NCBI GenBank assembly: GCA_020025425.1 | Contig: JAHHSD010000004.1 | Span: 9,983-73,982 of the forward strand | Reading direction: 5' to 3' | DNA length: 64,000 nt | From: Oscillospiraceae bacterium | GTDB lineage: Bacteria; Bacillota; Clostridia; Oscillospirales; Oscillospiraceae | In this document: positions 50,944 to 58,924 of the stretch, piece by piece | How positions within the stretch are numbered: the first letter of the stretch is position 1 | How the letters are laid out: every line of letters starts with the position of its first letter | Made by a program: the position numbers and the translations under genes | The notes under the pieces: generated by a model | What the model saw: only the letters and a program-made list of their open reading frames with translations | What the model was told of the DNA's origin: nothing | Databases searched by the model: none

Positions 50944-50960
50944 TGTCAAATATTTGTAAA
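50944..50960 (+). promoter_or_regulatory. WalR-like box 1 (upstream of -35)
   Basis: TGTCAA-N5-TGTAAA, one mismatch to the WalR consensus TGTWAH-N5-TGTWAH, about 26 bases upstream of the -35 of the M23 gene. Confidence 0.45.
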
Positions 50961-50985
50961 CTTTTCGCCCGGGGTGTAAAAAGGG

Positions 50986-51014
50986 TTGACGTTCTGATGG
51001 AATCCGTGTATGAT
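50986..51014 (+). promoter_or_regulatory. Promoter of the M23 hydrolase gene
   Basis: TTGACG (50986-50991), 17-base spacer, TATGAT (51009-51014). Confidence 0.7.
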
Positions 51015-51022
51015 GATGCAGT

Positions 51023-51039
51023 TGTAACCGATTTGTAAT
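51023..51039 (+). promoter_or_regulatory. WalR-like box 2 (downstream of -10)
   Basis: TGTAAC-N5-TGTAAT, a perfect match to TGTWAH-N5-TGTWAH, located just after the predicted transcription start. Confidence 0.5.
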
Positions 51040-51107
51040 ATTTATGTTTCGGAATTGTCACTTTTATCAGAGGGCCTTTGACCCAAGCAATAAAGAGGTA
51101 TCCCATC

Positions 51108-52616
51108 ATGGATCGTAACAATCTTTCCCATCGCCGCCGTACCAAAAAGGGCGGGGCGGCAGGCGGAAGCTCCCGGCCGGAACGCCTGGCCCAGGCCGGG
51201 GCTTATTTACGCGCCTTCAAACAGTGGCTCTTCATTCACGGCCGCCGTCTGGCCCATGCCGTCAACGAAATGATGGCCGAGTACCGGGCCGCCGGCCCAG
51301 TCTCCTTTCTGGCCGTTTCGGCCGCCCTGGGCCTGGCCCTCACCATCACCACCCTCTACTCCTCCAGCTATGTGCTCACCGTGGACGGAGAGCAGGTCGG
51401 CGTGGTGGCCGACCAGAGTGTGGTGGAGGACGCCATCGCACAGGTGGAGCGCCAGGGCTCCCGGATGCTGGGCTATAACTACCGGGTGGATAATCGGATG
51501 GATGAGCAGTTCGCGCTGACCCTGAAGTCCGACCTGAGCAGTCAGGAGGACATTGAGAAGTACTTCTACCACCAGCTGGACGCGGTGAGTGCCGAGCTGC
51601 GCAAGTATCAGGTGGTGGTGGACGGCATTGTGGCCGGCGCCGTGGAGGACAAGGCCCAACTGGACCAGCTGCTCCGTGACTATAAGAAGCAGTACAGCAA
51701 CACGAACACAGTCTCTGCGGAATTTGTGGAGCAGGTACGAATTGAAAATGTCTACACCGACGAGAACCTGAAAACCCTGGATGAGCTGCGCCAGTCCCTG
51801 CTCTCCAACAAAACCGGCGCAACCACCTATACCGTACAGAGCGGCGACACCTTCAACGGCATCGCCTATGCCAACAACATGTCCATCAGCGATCTGAAGG
51901 CCCTCAACCCCCAGGTGAACATCAACCGCCTGATGATCGGCGATGTGCTCAACGTCAAGAAGCTCATTCCCCTGCTGTCGGTGGCTACGGTGGACGACGT
52001 CACCTACACCGAGCCCATTCCCTGCCCGGTGGAGACCGTGGACGACCCCAACCTGTACAAGGGCAGCTCCAAGATCGTCACCAAGGGCGTCCCCGGCGAG
52101 ACCCAGATCCACGCCAAGGTCAGCTACCTCAACGGTCAGGAGACCGAGCGCAGTATCCTGTCTCAGGAGACCCTGCGGGAGCCCACCAAGACCGTGAAGG
52201 CGGTGGGCACCAAGGAGAAGCCCAAGACCGCCTCCACCGGCACCTTCAGCTGGCCCATCCGCGGACGGATCAACTCCTACTTCGGCGGCCGCCACATCTT
52301 CGGCCGGTACAGCTACCACTCCGGTCTGGACATCCAGGCCAGCTACGGCGCCCCCATCAAGGCGGCTGACGGCGGCACCGTGACCTTTGCCGGATACAAG
52401 GGCTCCTACGGCAACCTGGTCATCATCACCCACGACAATGGCATCAAGACCTACTACGCCCACAACTCCTCCCTGGTGGTGTCGGTGGGACAGAAGGTCT
52501 ATAAGGGACAGACCATCGCCAAGGCGGGCAGCACCGGCCGGTCCACCGGCACCCACTGCCACTTCGAGGTCCGGGTCAACGGCACCGCCGTCAATCCCCT
52601 GTCCTATCTGAACTGA
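51108..52616 (+). CDS. Membrane-anchored LysM-G5-M23 peptidoglycan hydrolase
   Basis: A 502-residue wall enzyme. A basic cytoplasmic start is followed by a membrane helix at about 64-84 and an uncharacterised region to about 235. A LysM domain lies at about 241-287 (TYTVQSGDTFNGIAYANN), a G5 domain at about 303-375 and an M23 metallopeptidase domain at about 385-500. The zinc ligands are visible as His403 region (YHSGLDI) and HCHFEV near 483. LysM and G5 bind glycan; M23 cuts peptide cross-links. The start at 51108 has AAGAGGT upstream. WalR-like boxes flank its promoter, fitting control by an essential wall-stress two-component system. Confidence 0.93.
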   Translation: MDRNNLSHRRRTKKGGAAGGSSRPERLAQAGAYLRAFKQWLFIHGRRLAHAVNEMMAEYRAAGPVSFLAVSAALGLALTITTLYSSSYVLTVDGEQVGVVADQSVVEDAIAQVERQGSRMLGYNYRVDNRMDEQFALTLKSDLSSQEDIEKYFYHQLDAVSAELRKYQVVVDGIVAGAVEDKAQLDQLLRDYKKQYSNTNTVSAEFVEQVRIENVYTDENLKTLDELRQSLLSNKTGATTYTVQSGDTFNGIAYANNMSISDLKALNPQVNINRLMIGDVLNVKKLIPLLSVATVDDVTYTEPIPCPVETVDDPNLYKGSSKIVTKGVPGETQIHAKVSYLNGQETERSILSQETLREPTKTVKAVGTKEKPKTASTGTFSWPIRGRINSYFGGRHIFGRYSYHSGLDIQASYGAPIKAADGGTVTFAGYKGSYGNLVIITHDNGIKTYYAHNSSLVVSVGQKVYKGQTIAKAGSTGRSTGTHCHFEVRVNGTAVNPLSYLN

Positions 52617-52633
52617 ACCTCGTTCCCTCTCTG

Positions 52634-52668
52634 CACCCCTGGCTTTTCGGAGCCGGGGGTGTTTTTTT
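52634..52668 (+). terminator. Terminator after the M23 gene
   Basis: CACCCCTGGCT, TTTCGG loop and AGCCGGGGGTG, then seven T. Confidence 0.92.
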
Positions 52669-52751
52669 CCTGGAGAGTATCCCCCTATTTACGCGGCGGG
52701 GATTTTGGGGTAAAATGGGGGAAAACGTTTTCTGAGAAAGGAGGGCGCGCC

Positions 52752-53699
52752 ATGGCGTCCGATCTGCTCCCGGGCAGCATATTGTCCCTCTCCGCCCAGG
52801 CGGCCGACCGACTGATCCAGATGGACAGCGGGGACGCCGCCCTGCTCTATCTCTACCTCCTGGGCCATCCGGACCCCTCCGGACTCAAATGGCCCGCCCT
52901 GCGCCTCCAGGGGGCCATGGACCAGCTGGTCAGGCAGGGCATGGCCCGGGCCCAGACCGCCCCGGTGGTCCCAGATCCCGGCCCGGAGCCGCCCCCGGAG
53001 TACACCACCGAGGACATCACCGGGGCCCTGACCGACGGCTCCTTCCATGTATTGTGCGACGAGGTGGAGCGGCGGCTGGGGAAAAAGCTCACCGCCGGCG
53101 ACCTGAAAGCCCTCTTCACCCTGTACGACCACCTGGCCCTGCCCGCCGAGGTCATCCTGATGCTGGTGACCTGGTGTACCGAGGAGGTGGCCCGGAAGTA
53201 CGGCCCCGGCCGCCGGCCCTTCCTGTCCCAGATCAAGAAGGAGGGCTTCGTGTGGGCCCGCCGGGGCATCGACACCATCGAGGCCGCCGAGGCCCACATC
53301 CAGAAGATGACCGAGCTGCGCAGCCGGGAGAAGGAGGTCCTGCGTCTGCTGGACATCTCCCCCCGTCCTCTGGTGGAGCGGGAAAGGACCTATATCGCCG
53401 CGTGGGATGAGATGGGCTTTGACAACGAGGCCATCCGCATGGCCTACGAAAAGACCGTACTCAAAAAGCAGTCTATGGACTGGAGCTACATGAACGGCAT
53501 TCTGCGCCACTGGCACGAGAAGGGCCTGCACACCGGGGACGCCATCCGTGCGGGCGATCGGGACCCCGTGGCCCTTCGGGCCGGTGTGGGTGCCGGGGCC
53601 GGGCAGCCCGTCCAGCCCAGACCCGTGGAGGACCAGCGCGCCCGGGAGGATATGGACCGGATGCGCCGCATGCTCCAGCAGATGAAAGGAGAGGGATGA
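52752..53699 (+). CDS. DnaD-domain replication initiation protein
   Basis: A 315-residue protein with two DnaD/DnaB_2-type helical domains. The first covers about 95-180 (FHVLCDEVERRLGKKLTAGDLKALFTLYDHLALP). The second, near 220-275, ends in the conserved YMNGILRHWHEKG (YxxxIxxxW). The N-terminal 90 residues are a poorly conserved winged-helix-like region. DnaD remodels DNA at the origin and recruits the helicase loader. AAAGGAGG lies before ATG 52752. The next gene, a loader ATPase, starts 3 bases after its stop. Confidence 0.9.
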   Translation: MASDLLPGSILSLSAQAADRLIQMDSGDAALLYLYLLGHPDPSGLKWPALRLQGAMDQLVRQGMARAQTAPVVPDPGPEPPPEYTTEDITGALTDGSFHVLCDEVERRLGKKLTAGDLKALFTLYDHLALPAEVILMLVTWCTEEVARKYGPGRRPFLSQIKKEGFVWARRGIDTIEAAEAHIQKMTELRSREKEVLRLLDISPRPLVERERTYIAAWDEMGFDNEAIRMAYEKTVLKKQSMDWSYMNGILRHWHEKGLHTGDAIRAGDRDPVALRAGVGAGAGQPVQPRPVEDQRAREDMDRMRRMLQQMKGEG

Positions 53700-53702
53700 T
53701 CC

Positions 53703-54707
53703 ATGGGATACGATCCGAACGTGATGCGCCGGGCCACCGCCCGGCTGGAGGAGGAGCGCCGCCTGCGCAATGAGCGGGCGGGCCGTCTGCGCCGGGAGGC
53801 CTATGCCCGGCAGCCCCGGCTGGCCCAGCTGGACCGGTCCCTCCAGGGGACCATGGCCGAGCTGGTGGCCGCCTCCCTGCGCCACGGCGGGAACGCCAAC
53901 GAGACGGTCCAGGAGATCCGGGAGCGGAACCTGGCCCTCCAGCGGGAGCGGGAGGAGCTGCTGCGGGAGATGAAGCTGGACCCCGGCCAGCTGGACGCCG
54001 CCCCCGCCTGCCCCCTGTGCGGGGACACCGGCTGGCGTGGCACCAGCATGTGCCAGTGCCTGCGGGAGCTGTGCAGCCAGGAGCAGATCAAGGAGCTGTC
54101 CAAGCTGCTGGACCTGGGGGAGCAGTCCTTTGACAGCTTCAACCTGGACTATTACAGCCAGACCCAGTGGCCGGGCCGTGGGGCCTCCCCCCGGGAGAAT
54201 ATGGAGCTGGTGTACGAGGTCTGCCTCAACTACGCCCAGAAATTCGGCCGCTTCTCCATGAAAAACCTGTTTCTGTCCGGCGCCCCGGGCCTTGGCAAGA
54301 CCTTTCTGTCCGCCTGCATCGCCCGCACCGTATCGGAAAACGGCCACTCGGTGGTCTACGACACCGCCGGAAACATCTTTGCCCAGTTTGAGACCAGGAA
54401 GTTCCAGCGGGACCAGATCGACGCCCAGGAGGCCCGGGACGAGACCCGGCGCTACCTCAGCTGTGATCTGCTGATCCTGGACGATCTGGGCAGCGAGCTG
54501 ACCACCCAGTTTGTCCAGTCCGCCCTCTACGAGCTCATCAACACCCGGCTGGTGGCGGGCAAGCACACCGTCATCTCCTCCAATCTGACCATGGAGGAGG
54601 CCGCCCGGCGCTATTCCCCCCAGATCGCCTCCCGGCTGGAGGGGGAGTACCATGTGCTCCACTTCTTCGGCGACGACATCCGCCTGCTGAAAAAGAGACA
54701 GCTGTGA
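53703..54707 (+). CDS. DnaC/DnaI-like helicase loader ATPase
   Basis: A 334-residue AAA+ ATPase. A coiled-coil N-terminal part (about 10-95) is followed by a cysteine cluster CPLCGDTGW with MCQC (about 102-118) that probably binds zinc, as in DnaI. Walker A GAPGLGKT is near 193 and Walker B LLILDDLG near 256; VISSNLTMEE is sensor 1. It loads the DnaB/DnaC helicase at origins. It is coupled to the dnaD gene. No dnaB helicase gene is next to it. Confidence 0.9.
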   Translation: MGYDPNVMRRATARLEEERRLRNERAGRLRREAYARQPRLAQLDRSLQGTMAELVAASLRHGGNANETVQEIRERNLALQREREELLREMKLDPGQLDAAPACPLCGDTGWRGTSMCQCLRELCSQEQIKELSKLLDLGEQSFDSFNLDYYSQTQWPGRGASPRENMELVYEVCLNYAQKFGRFSMKNLFLSGAPGLGKTFLSACIARTVSENGHSVVYDTAGNIFAQFETRKFQRDQIDAQEARDETRRYLSCDLLILDDLGSELTTQFVQSALYELINTRLVAGKHTVISSNLTMEEAARRYSPQIASRLEGEYHVLHFFGDDIRLLKKRQL

Positions 54708-54738
54708 GTGGACGGACGGAAAAGTCCTCTCGCCGCTA

Positions 54739-54767
54739 TTGACAAAAGCTTCAATTTCAGATAAAAT
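54739..54767 (+). promoter_or_regulatory. Promoter of the ugpC-like gene
   Basis: Consensus TTGACA (54739-54744), 17-base spacer, TAAAAT (54762-54767). The resulting leader is about 235 bases long. Confidence 0.7.
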
Positions 54768-55007
54768 TTTTTGCAGCAATGTGCCCATTTTTTATTTGTG
54801 AGACGCGCGGACGGTTCGCCGCGTTTCAATCAATCTGCGGCTCTGCGGGACTACTCCATTTTCCATAGCCCCCAGAAGCTGACAAAAGGAGGAAAATAAC
54901 CGCCGGCCGGCGGTACGGCAGTGTGGAGACCTGCCGCAAACTCTCCGGGGTTCCGCTCCCCGCTGAGAAGGGCCCGACACGGAGGCGTCGTTCCCACGGC
55001 CAATGCT
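54768..55007 (+). other. Long structured leader upstream of the ugpC-like gene
   Basis: A strong ribosome-binding-like AAAAGGAGG (54885-54893) is not followed by a start codon at normal distance. The next 115 bases are GC-rich, with several short hairpins: CCGCCGG/CCGGCGG at 54900-54913, CGGCAG/CTGCCG around 54916-54937, and CGGGG/CCCCG with a 7-base loop around 54947-54963. No known riboswitch was recognised with confidence. Confidence 0.45.
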
Positions 55008-56135
55008 ATGTCTACTGTCAGTCTGAAGAACATCTACAAGATCTACGACGGCAATGTCACTGCGGTCAGCGACTTCAATCTGGAGATCGCCGACAAGGAA
55101 TTCATCGTTCTGGTCGGTCCCTCCGGCTGCGGCAAGTCCACCACCCTGCGCATGGTGGCCGGCCTGGAGGAGATCAGCAAGGGCGAGCTGTACATCGACG
55201 ACAAGCTGGTCAACGATGTGGAGCCCAAGGACCGCGACATCGCCATGGTGTTCCAGAGCTATGCACTGTACCCCCACATGACCGTCCGCGAGAATATGGA
55301 ATTCCCCCTGAAGCTTCGCAAGATCCCCAAGGAGGAGATCGACCGCCGCGTCAACGAGGCCGCCGCTATCCTGGACATCACCCAGTATCTGGACCGCAAG
55401 CCCAAGGCCCTGTCCGGCGGCCAGCGTCAGCGTGTGGCCATCGGCCGCGCCATCGTCCGTGAGCCCAAGGTGCTGCTGATGGACGAGCCCCTGTCCAACC
55501 TGGACGCCAAGCTGCGCAACCAGATGCGCGCCGAGATCAAGAAGCTGCGCCAGAAGATCGACACCACCTTCGTCTACGTCACCCACGACCAGACCGAGGC
55601 CATGACCCTGGGCGACCGCATCGTCATTATGAAGGACGGCTTCGTCCAGCAGATCGGCACCCCCCAGGAGGTCTTTGATCACCCCTGCAACATCTTCGTG
55701 GCCGGCTTCATTGGCACCCCCCAGATGAACTTCTTCAAGGCCAAGCTGGAAAAGACCGGCGACGGCTATCAGATCAACTGCCTGGGCGCCACCATCCCCG
55801 TGGCCAAGGAGATGGCCGACAAGCTGGCCGCCAAGGGCCAGCAGTCCGGCGAGGTCACCGTGGGTGTCCGTCCTGAGCACATCACCGTCCAGGCCGCCGG
55901 CACCAGCGCCATCGAGTCCACCGTCGAGGTGTCCGAGCTGATGGGCAGCGAGTTCTACCTCCACGCCGTGGTGGGCCCCGAGGGCGAGCAGCAGAACGTG
56001 GTCATGCGCATCCAGACCGCCGACCTGCCCGCCGAGTACCGCGCCGACGTGCCCTACGGCACCAAGATGAGCTTCACCTTCCGCCCTGAGCAGATCCACA
56101 TGTTCGATCCTCAGACCGAGAAGAACCTGCTGTAA
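55008..56135 (+). CDS. Stand-alone multi-sugar ABC transporter ATPase (UgpC/MsmX-like)
   Basis: A 375-residue ATPase of the MalK/UgpC/MsmX group. Walker A GPSGCGKST is at 37-45, signature LSGGQRQR near 135-142 and Walker B VLLMDEPLSNLD near 154. A C-terminal TOBE regulatory region lies about 235-375. No permease or binding protein is adjacent, so it probably serves several sugar importers elsewhere, like MsmX. ATG 55008 begins the conserved region (MSTVSLKNIYKIYDG), yet it lacks a nearby Shine-Dalgarno; a GTG at 54921 in frame would add 29 atypical residues. Confidence 0.92.
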   Translation: MSTVSLKNIYKIYDGNVTAVSDFNLEIADKEFIVLVGPSGCGKSTTLRMVAGLEEISKGELYIDDKLVNDVEPKDRDIAMVFQSYALYPHMTVRENMEFPLKLRKIPKEEIDRRVNEAAAILDITQYLDRKPKALSGGQRQRVAIGRAIVREPKVLLMDEPLSNLDAKLRNQMRAEIKKLRQKIDTTFVYVTHDQTEAMTLGDRIVIMKDGFVQQIGTPQEVFDHPCNIFVAGFIGTPQMNFFKAKLEKTGDGYQINCLGATIPVAKEMADKLAAKGQQSGEVTVGVRPEHITVQAAGTSAIESTVEVSELMGSEFYLHAVVGPEGEQQNVVMRIQTADLPAEYRADVPYGTKMSFTFRPEQIHMFDPQTEKNLL

Positions 56136-56154
56136 GCTCCTGAACTTCAGCAAG

Positions 56155-56190
56155 AAAGCCGTGAGACTGACGTCTCACGGCTTTTTCTTT
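56155..56190 (+). terminator. Terminator after the ugpC-like gene
   Basis: AAAGCCGTGAGA, CTGACG loop and TCTCACGGCTTT, then TTTCTTT. Confidence 0.92.
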
Positions 56191-56229
56191 GTCAGGGGAG
56201 GGGCGGTCTTACCGGGTCAGTCATCGCCC

Positions 56230-56997
56230 TCAGATGAACAGCTGGGACACCAGCCGCACCACCAGCAGGGTGAGCACCACCAAAAACATGGGCCGGATGA
56301 TCTTGGCGCCGTTTTTCAGGGCCAGGCCGGAGCCCACATAGTTGCCCGCAATGCCGCAGATGGCGGCGGGGATGCCCACCGACCACAGGACCTTGCCCGC
56401 CAGGCCGAAGGTGATGAGGCTGGCAATGTTGGAGGCAGAGTTGGCCACCTTGGTGTTGCCCGATGCAGTGAGCAGGTCGAACCTGCAAAGGCCGGTAAAG
56501 GCCAGCATCAGGAAGGTGCCGGCGCCCGGGCCAAAAAAGCCGTCATAGCAGCCGATGCCCAGGCCGATCAGGCCGGCGGTCACCAGCAGTCTCCGCCGGC
56601 CCAGCTCGTCGGAGTGGTTCTCCGTGCCGAAATTCCGCTTGAGCAGGAGGAAGATGGCCATAGCGGGGACGGCGGCCAGCATGAGATAGTAGAGGAACTG
56701 CTCGGGCACGATCATGTTGAGCCTTGCGCCCAGCCATGCGCCCAGCAGGGCCCCGGCGCCGCCCAGCAGGGCGGAGGGGATGTGGATATTTCCGTGCTTC
56801 AGAAAGCGGCCGGTGGACAGGATGGTGCCAAAGGCGTTGCCGCATTTGTTGGTGCCCGAGGCCAGGTGGGGGGGCAGGCCGGCCAGCAGGTAGGCGGGCA
56901 GGGTGATCAGTCCTCCGCCGCCTGCCACAGCGTCAATAACGCCGCCCAGGAACACCAGGGGGCAGACGATCAGCAGGATATGGGTGAGGTTTTCCAT
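56230..56997 (-). CDS. TauE/SafE (TSUP) family membrane permease
   Basis: A 255-residue protein with about eight membrane helices in two repeats. GGVIDAVAGGGGLITLPAYL in the first half and GCYDGFFGPGAGTFLML in the second are the TSUP hallmark. The family exports sulfite or other sulfur-containing organic anions; the substrate here is not predictable. AGGAGGATC precedes the ATG. It is convergent with ugpC and divergent from the DUF1846 gene. Confidence 0.9.
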   Translation of the reverse strand: MENLTHILLIVCPLVFLGGVIDAVAGGGGLITLPAYLLAGLPPHLASGTNKCGNAFGTILSTGRFLKHGNIHIPSALLGGAGALLGAWLGARLNMIVPEQFLYYLMLAAVPAMAIFLLLKRNFGTENHSDELGRRRLLVTAGLIGLGIGCYDGFFGPGAGTFLMLAFTGLCRFDLLTASGNTKVANSASNIASLITFGLAGKVLWSVGIPAAICGIAGNYVGSGLALKNGAKIIRPMFLVVLTLLVVRLVSQLFI

Positions 56998-57114
56998 AAT
57001 GATCCTCCTGTTCCGAAAAGAATAGTGAAGTAATATTTATTTTATCACAACCGTTTCTCCATTTCTACTGGAATTTCCACTGGATTCTACCCCTGATTTT
57101 CTCCCCGCCCGCAC

Positions 57115-57143
57115 TTGACGGCGTGGGTCTGCCTCGGTAAAAT
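57115..57143 (+). promoter_or_regulatory. Promoter of the DUF1846 gene
   Basis: TTGACG (57115-57120), 17-base spacer, TAAAAT (57138-57143). Confidence 0.65.
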
Positions 57144-57178
57144 AGAAAGGTCTAGTTTGTGAGAAGGGGCGATTCAAC

Positions 57179-58669
57179 ATGGCCAAGGTAGGCTTTGATA
57201 ATGAAAAATATTTGAGACTTCAGTCACAGCATATTCGGGACCGCATTGCGCAGTTCGGCGGAAAGCTGTATCTGGAGTTCGGCGGAAAGCTGTTTGACGA
57301 CTTCCACGCCTCCCGGGTCCTGCCCGGCTTCGAGCCGGACAGCAAGATCCGGATGCTGGCCCAGATGAAGGATTCCGCAGAAATCGTCATCGTCATCAAC
57401 GCCGGCGATATCGAGAAAAACAAGGTGCGGGGCGATTTGGGCATCACCTACGACAGCGATGTGCTCCGGCTCATCGACGCCTTCCGGGCCATGGAGCTCT
57501 ATGTGGGCAGCGTGGTGGTCACCCGCTACTCCGGTCAGGCCGCCGCCCTGGCCTTCAAGGAGCGCCTGGAGCAGCTTGGGGTGCGGGTCTATCTCCACTA
57601 CCCCATCGAGGGCTATCCCCACAATATTACCCATATTGTCAGCGAGGAGGGCTTCGGCCGCAACGACTATATTGAGACCTCCCGGCCTCTGGTGGTACTC
57701 ACCGCCCCCGGACCGGGCAGCGGCAAAATGGCCACCTGCCTGAGCCAGCTCTACCACGAGCACAAGCGGGGAACCGTGGCAGGCTACGCCAAATTCGAGA
57801 CCTTCCCCATCTGGAACCTGCCCCTGAAGCATCCGGTCAACCTGGCCTATGAGGCGGCCACCGCTGACCTGGACGACGTGAATATGATCGACCCCTTCCA
57901 CCTCCAGGCCTACGGCGAGACCACCGTCAACTACAACCGGGATGTGGAGGTTTTCCCTGTGCTGGCCGCCATCTTCAAGCAGATCATCGGAGAGTGCCCC
58001 TACCAGTCTCCCACGGACATGGGGGTGAACATGGCCGGCAACTGCATTTTCGATGACCAGGCGGTGCGGGACGCCGCCGGTCAGGAGATCGTCCGCCGGT
58101 ACTATGACGCCCTGTGCGAGCGCCGCCAGGGCCGCGGACGGGACGAGACCGTCTACAAGCTGGAGCTGCTGATGCAGCAGGCCGGCGTGGACCGCTCCAT
58201 CCGCCCTGTCATCCAGGAGGCCAACCGGCTGGCCGAGGACACCGGCGAGCCCGCCATGGCCATCGAGCTGCCCGACGGCAGCCTGGTCACCGGCAAGACC
58301 TCCGAGCTCATGGGCTGCTCCGCCGCCGCTCTGCTCAACGCCCTGAAAAAGCTGTCCGGCGTGGGCGGACACGGGGTCCATCTCATCGCCCAGAGCGCCA
58401 TCGAGCCCATCCAGACCGTCAAGGTCAAGCACCTGGGCTCCAACAATCCCCGGCTCCACTCCGACGAGGTGCTGGTGGCCCTGGCCTCCTCCGCCCCCGC
58501 CGACCCCAAGGCCGCCAAGGCCCTGGACTGTCTGGCCGAGCTGCGGGGCTGTCAGGCCCACTGCTCCGTCATCCTGTCTCCGGCCGATGAGGTCACCTAC
58601 AAAAAGCTGGGGCTCCAGCTCACCTGCGAGCCGAAATATCAGTCCAACAAGCTGCTGTACCACCGCTAA
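57179..58669 (+). CDS. DUF1846 family protein
   Basis: A 496-residue soluble protein of the DUF1846 family, widespread in Firmicutes and without a settled function. The start MAKVGFDNEKYLRLQSQHI, GGKLYLEFGGKLFDDFHA, a P-loop-like TAPGPGSGKMATCLSQLYHE near 178-197 and the GVNMAGNCIFDD block are family-typical. The P-loop-like segment suggests nucleotide binding. The gene is monocistronic with its own promoter. No neighbour hints at the role. Confidence 0.88.
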   Translation: MAKVGFDNEKYLRLQSQHIRDRIAQFGGKLYLEFGGKLFDDFHASRVLPGFEPDSKIRMLAQMKDSAEIVIVINAGDIEKNKVRGDLGITYDSDVLRLIDAFRAMELYVGSVVVTRYSGQAAALAFKERLEQLGVRVYLHYPIEGYPHNITHIVSEEGFGRNDYIETSRPLVVLTAPGPGSGKMATCLSQLYHEHKRGTVAGYAKFETFPIWNLPLKHPVNLAYEAATADLDDVNMIDPFHLQAYGETTVNYNRDVEVFPVLAAIFKQIIGECPYQSPTDMGVNMAGNCIFDDQAVRDAAGQEIVRRYYDALCERRQGRGRDETVYKLELLMQQAGVDRSIRPVIQEANRLAEDTGEPAMAIELPDGSLVTGKTSELMGCSAAALLNALKKLSGVGGHGVHLIAQSAIEPIQTVKVKHLGSNNPRLHSDEVLVALASSAPADPKAAKALDCLAELRGCQAHCSVILSPADEVTYKKLGLQLTCEPKYQSNKLLYHR

Positions 58670-58701
58670 GCAGCAATGCTTTCCGCTCCTGCCCGCACTG
58701 T

Positions 58702-58813
58702 CGTTCCTATTGAACCAACAAATCGCAGTTCAATGGGAACGATCATTCGTGACTTTACGAGGGCAGCGGTTCCCTCATGTGTAAACGGAACCATAGCGTT
58801 TGATCTATCAAAC
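58702..58813. repeat. Cluster of palindromes downstream of DUF1846
   Basis: CGTTCCTATTGAAC (58702-58715) pairs with GTTCAATGGGAACG (58728-58741) at 13 of 14 positions; GGTTCC/GGAACC is at 58768-58792 and GTTTGAT-CT-ATCAAAC at 58798-58813. The stretch is clearly poorer in GC than the neighbours. The strands could form several hairpins in RNA. No gene is supported here. Confidence 0.65.
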
Positions 58814-58823
58814 AGTGATATGA

Positions 58824-58864
58824 GAAGCGGAGTGTGTCGAAAATTCGATACACTCCGCTTCTTC
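58824..58864. terminator. Long hairpin, probable terminator
   Basis: GAAGCGGAGTGTGTCGA and TCGATACACTCCGCTTC form an 18-bp stem with a tiny AAAT loop; TTCTTTC follows on the plus strand. It separates the DUF1846 gene from the convergent kinase-like gene. Confidence 0.65.
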
Positions 58865-58924
58865 TTTCGCGTTTCCCAAATGACTCCCTTATCCGGTGTC
58901 AATATTCAGGGAACAGCGTTTGTC

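Noticed and set aside
58666..58902. Minus-strand frame of 78 codons in the palindrome cluster
   Set aside because: It is built from inverted repeats and has no family similarity or ribosome site.
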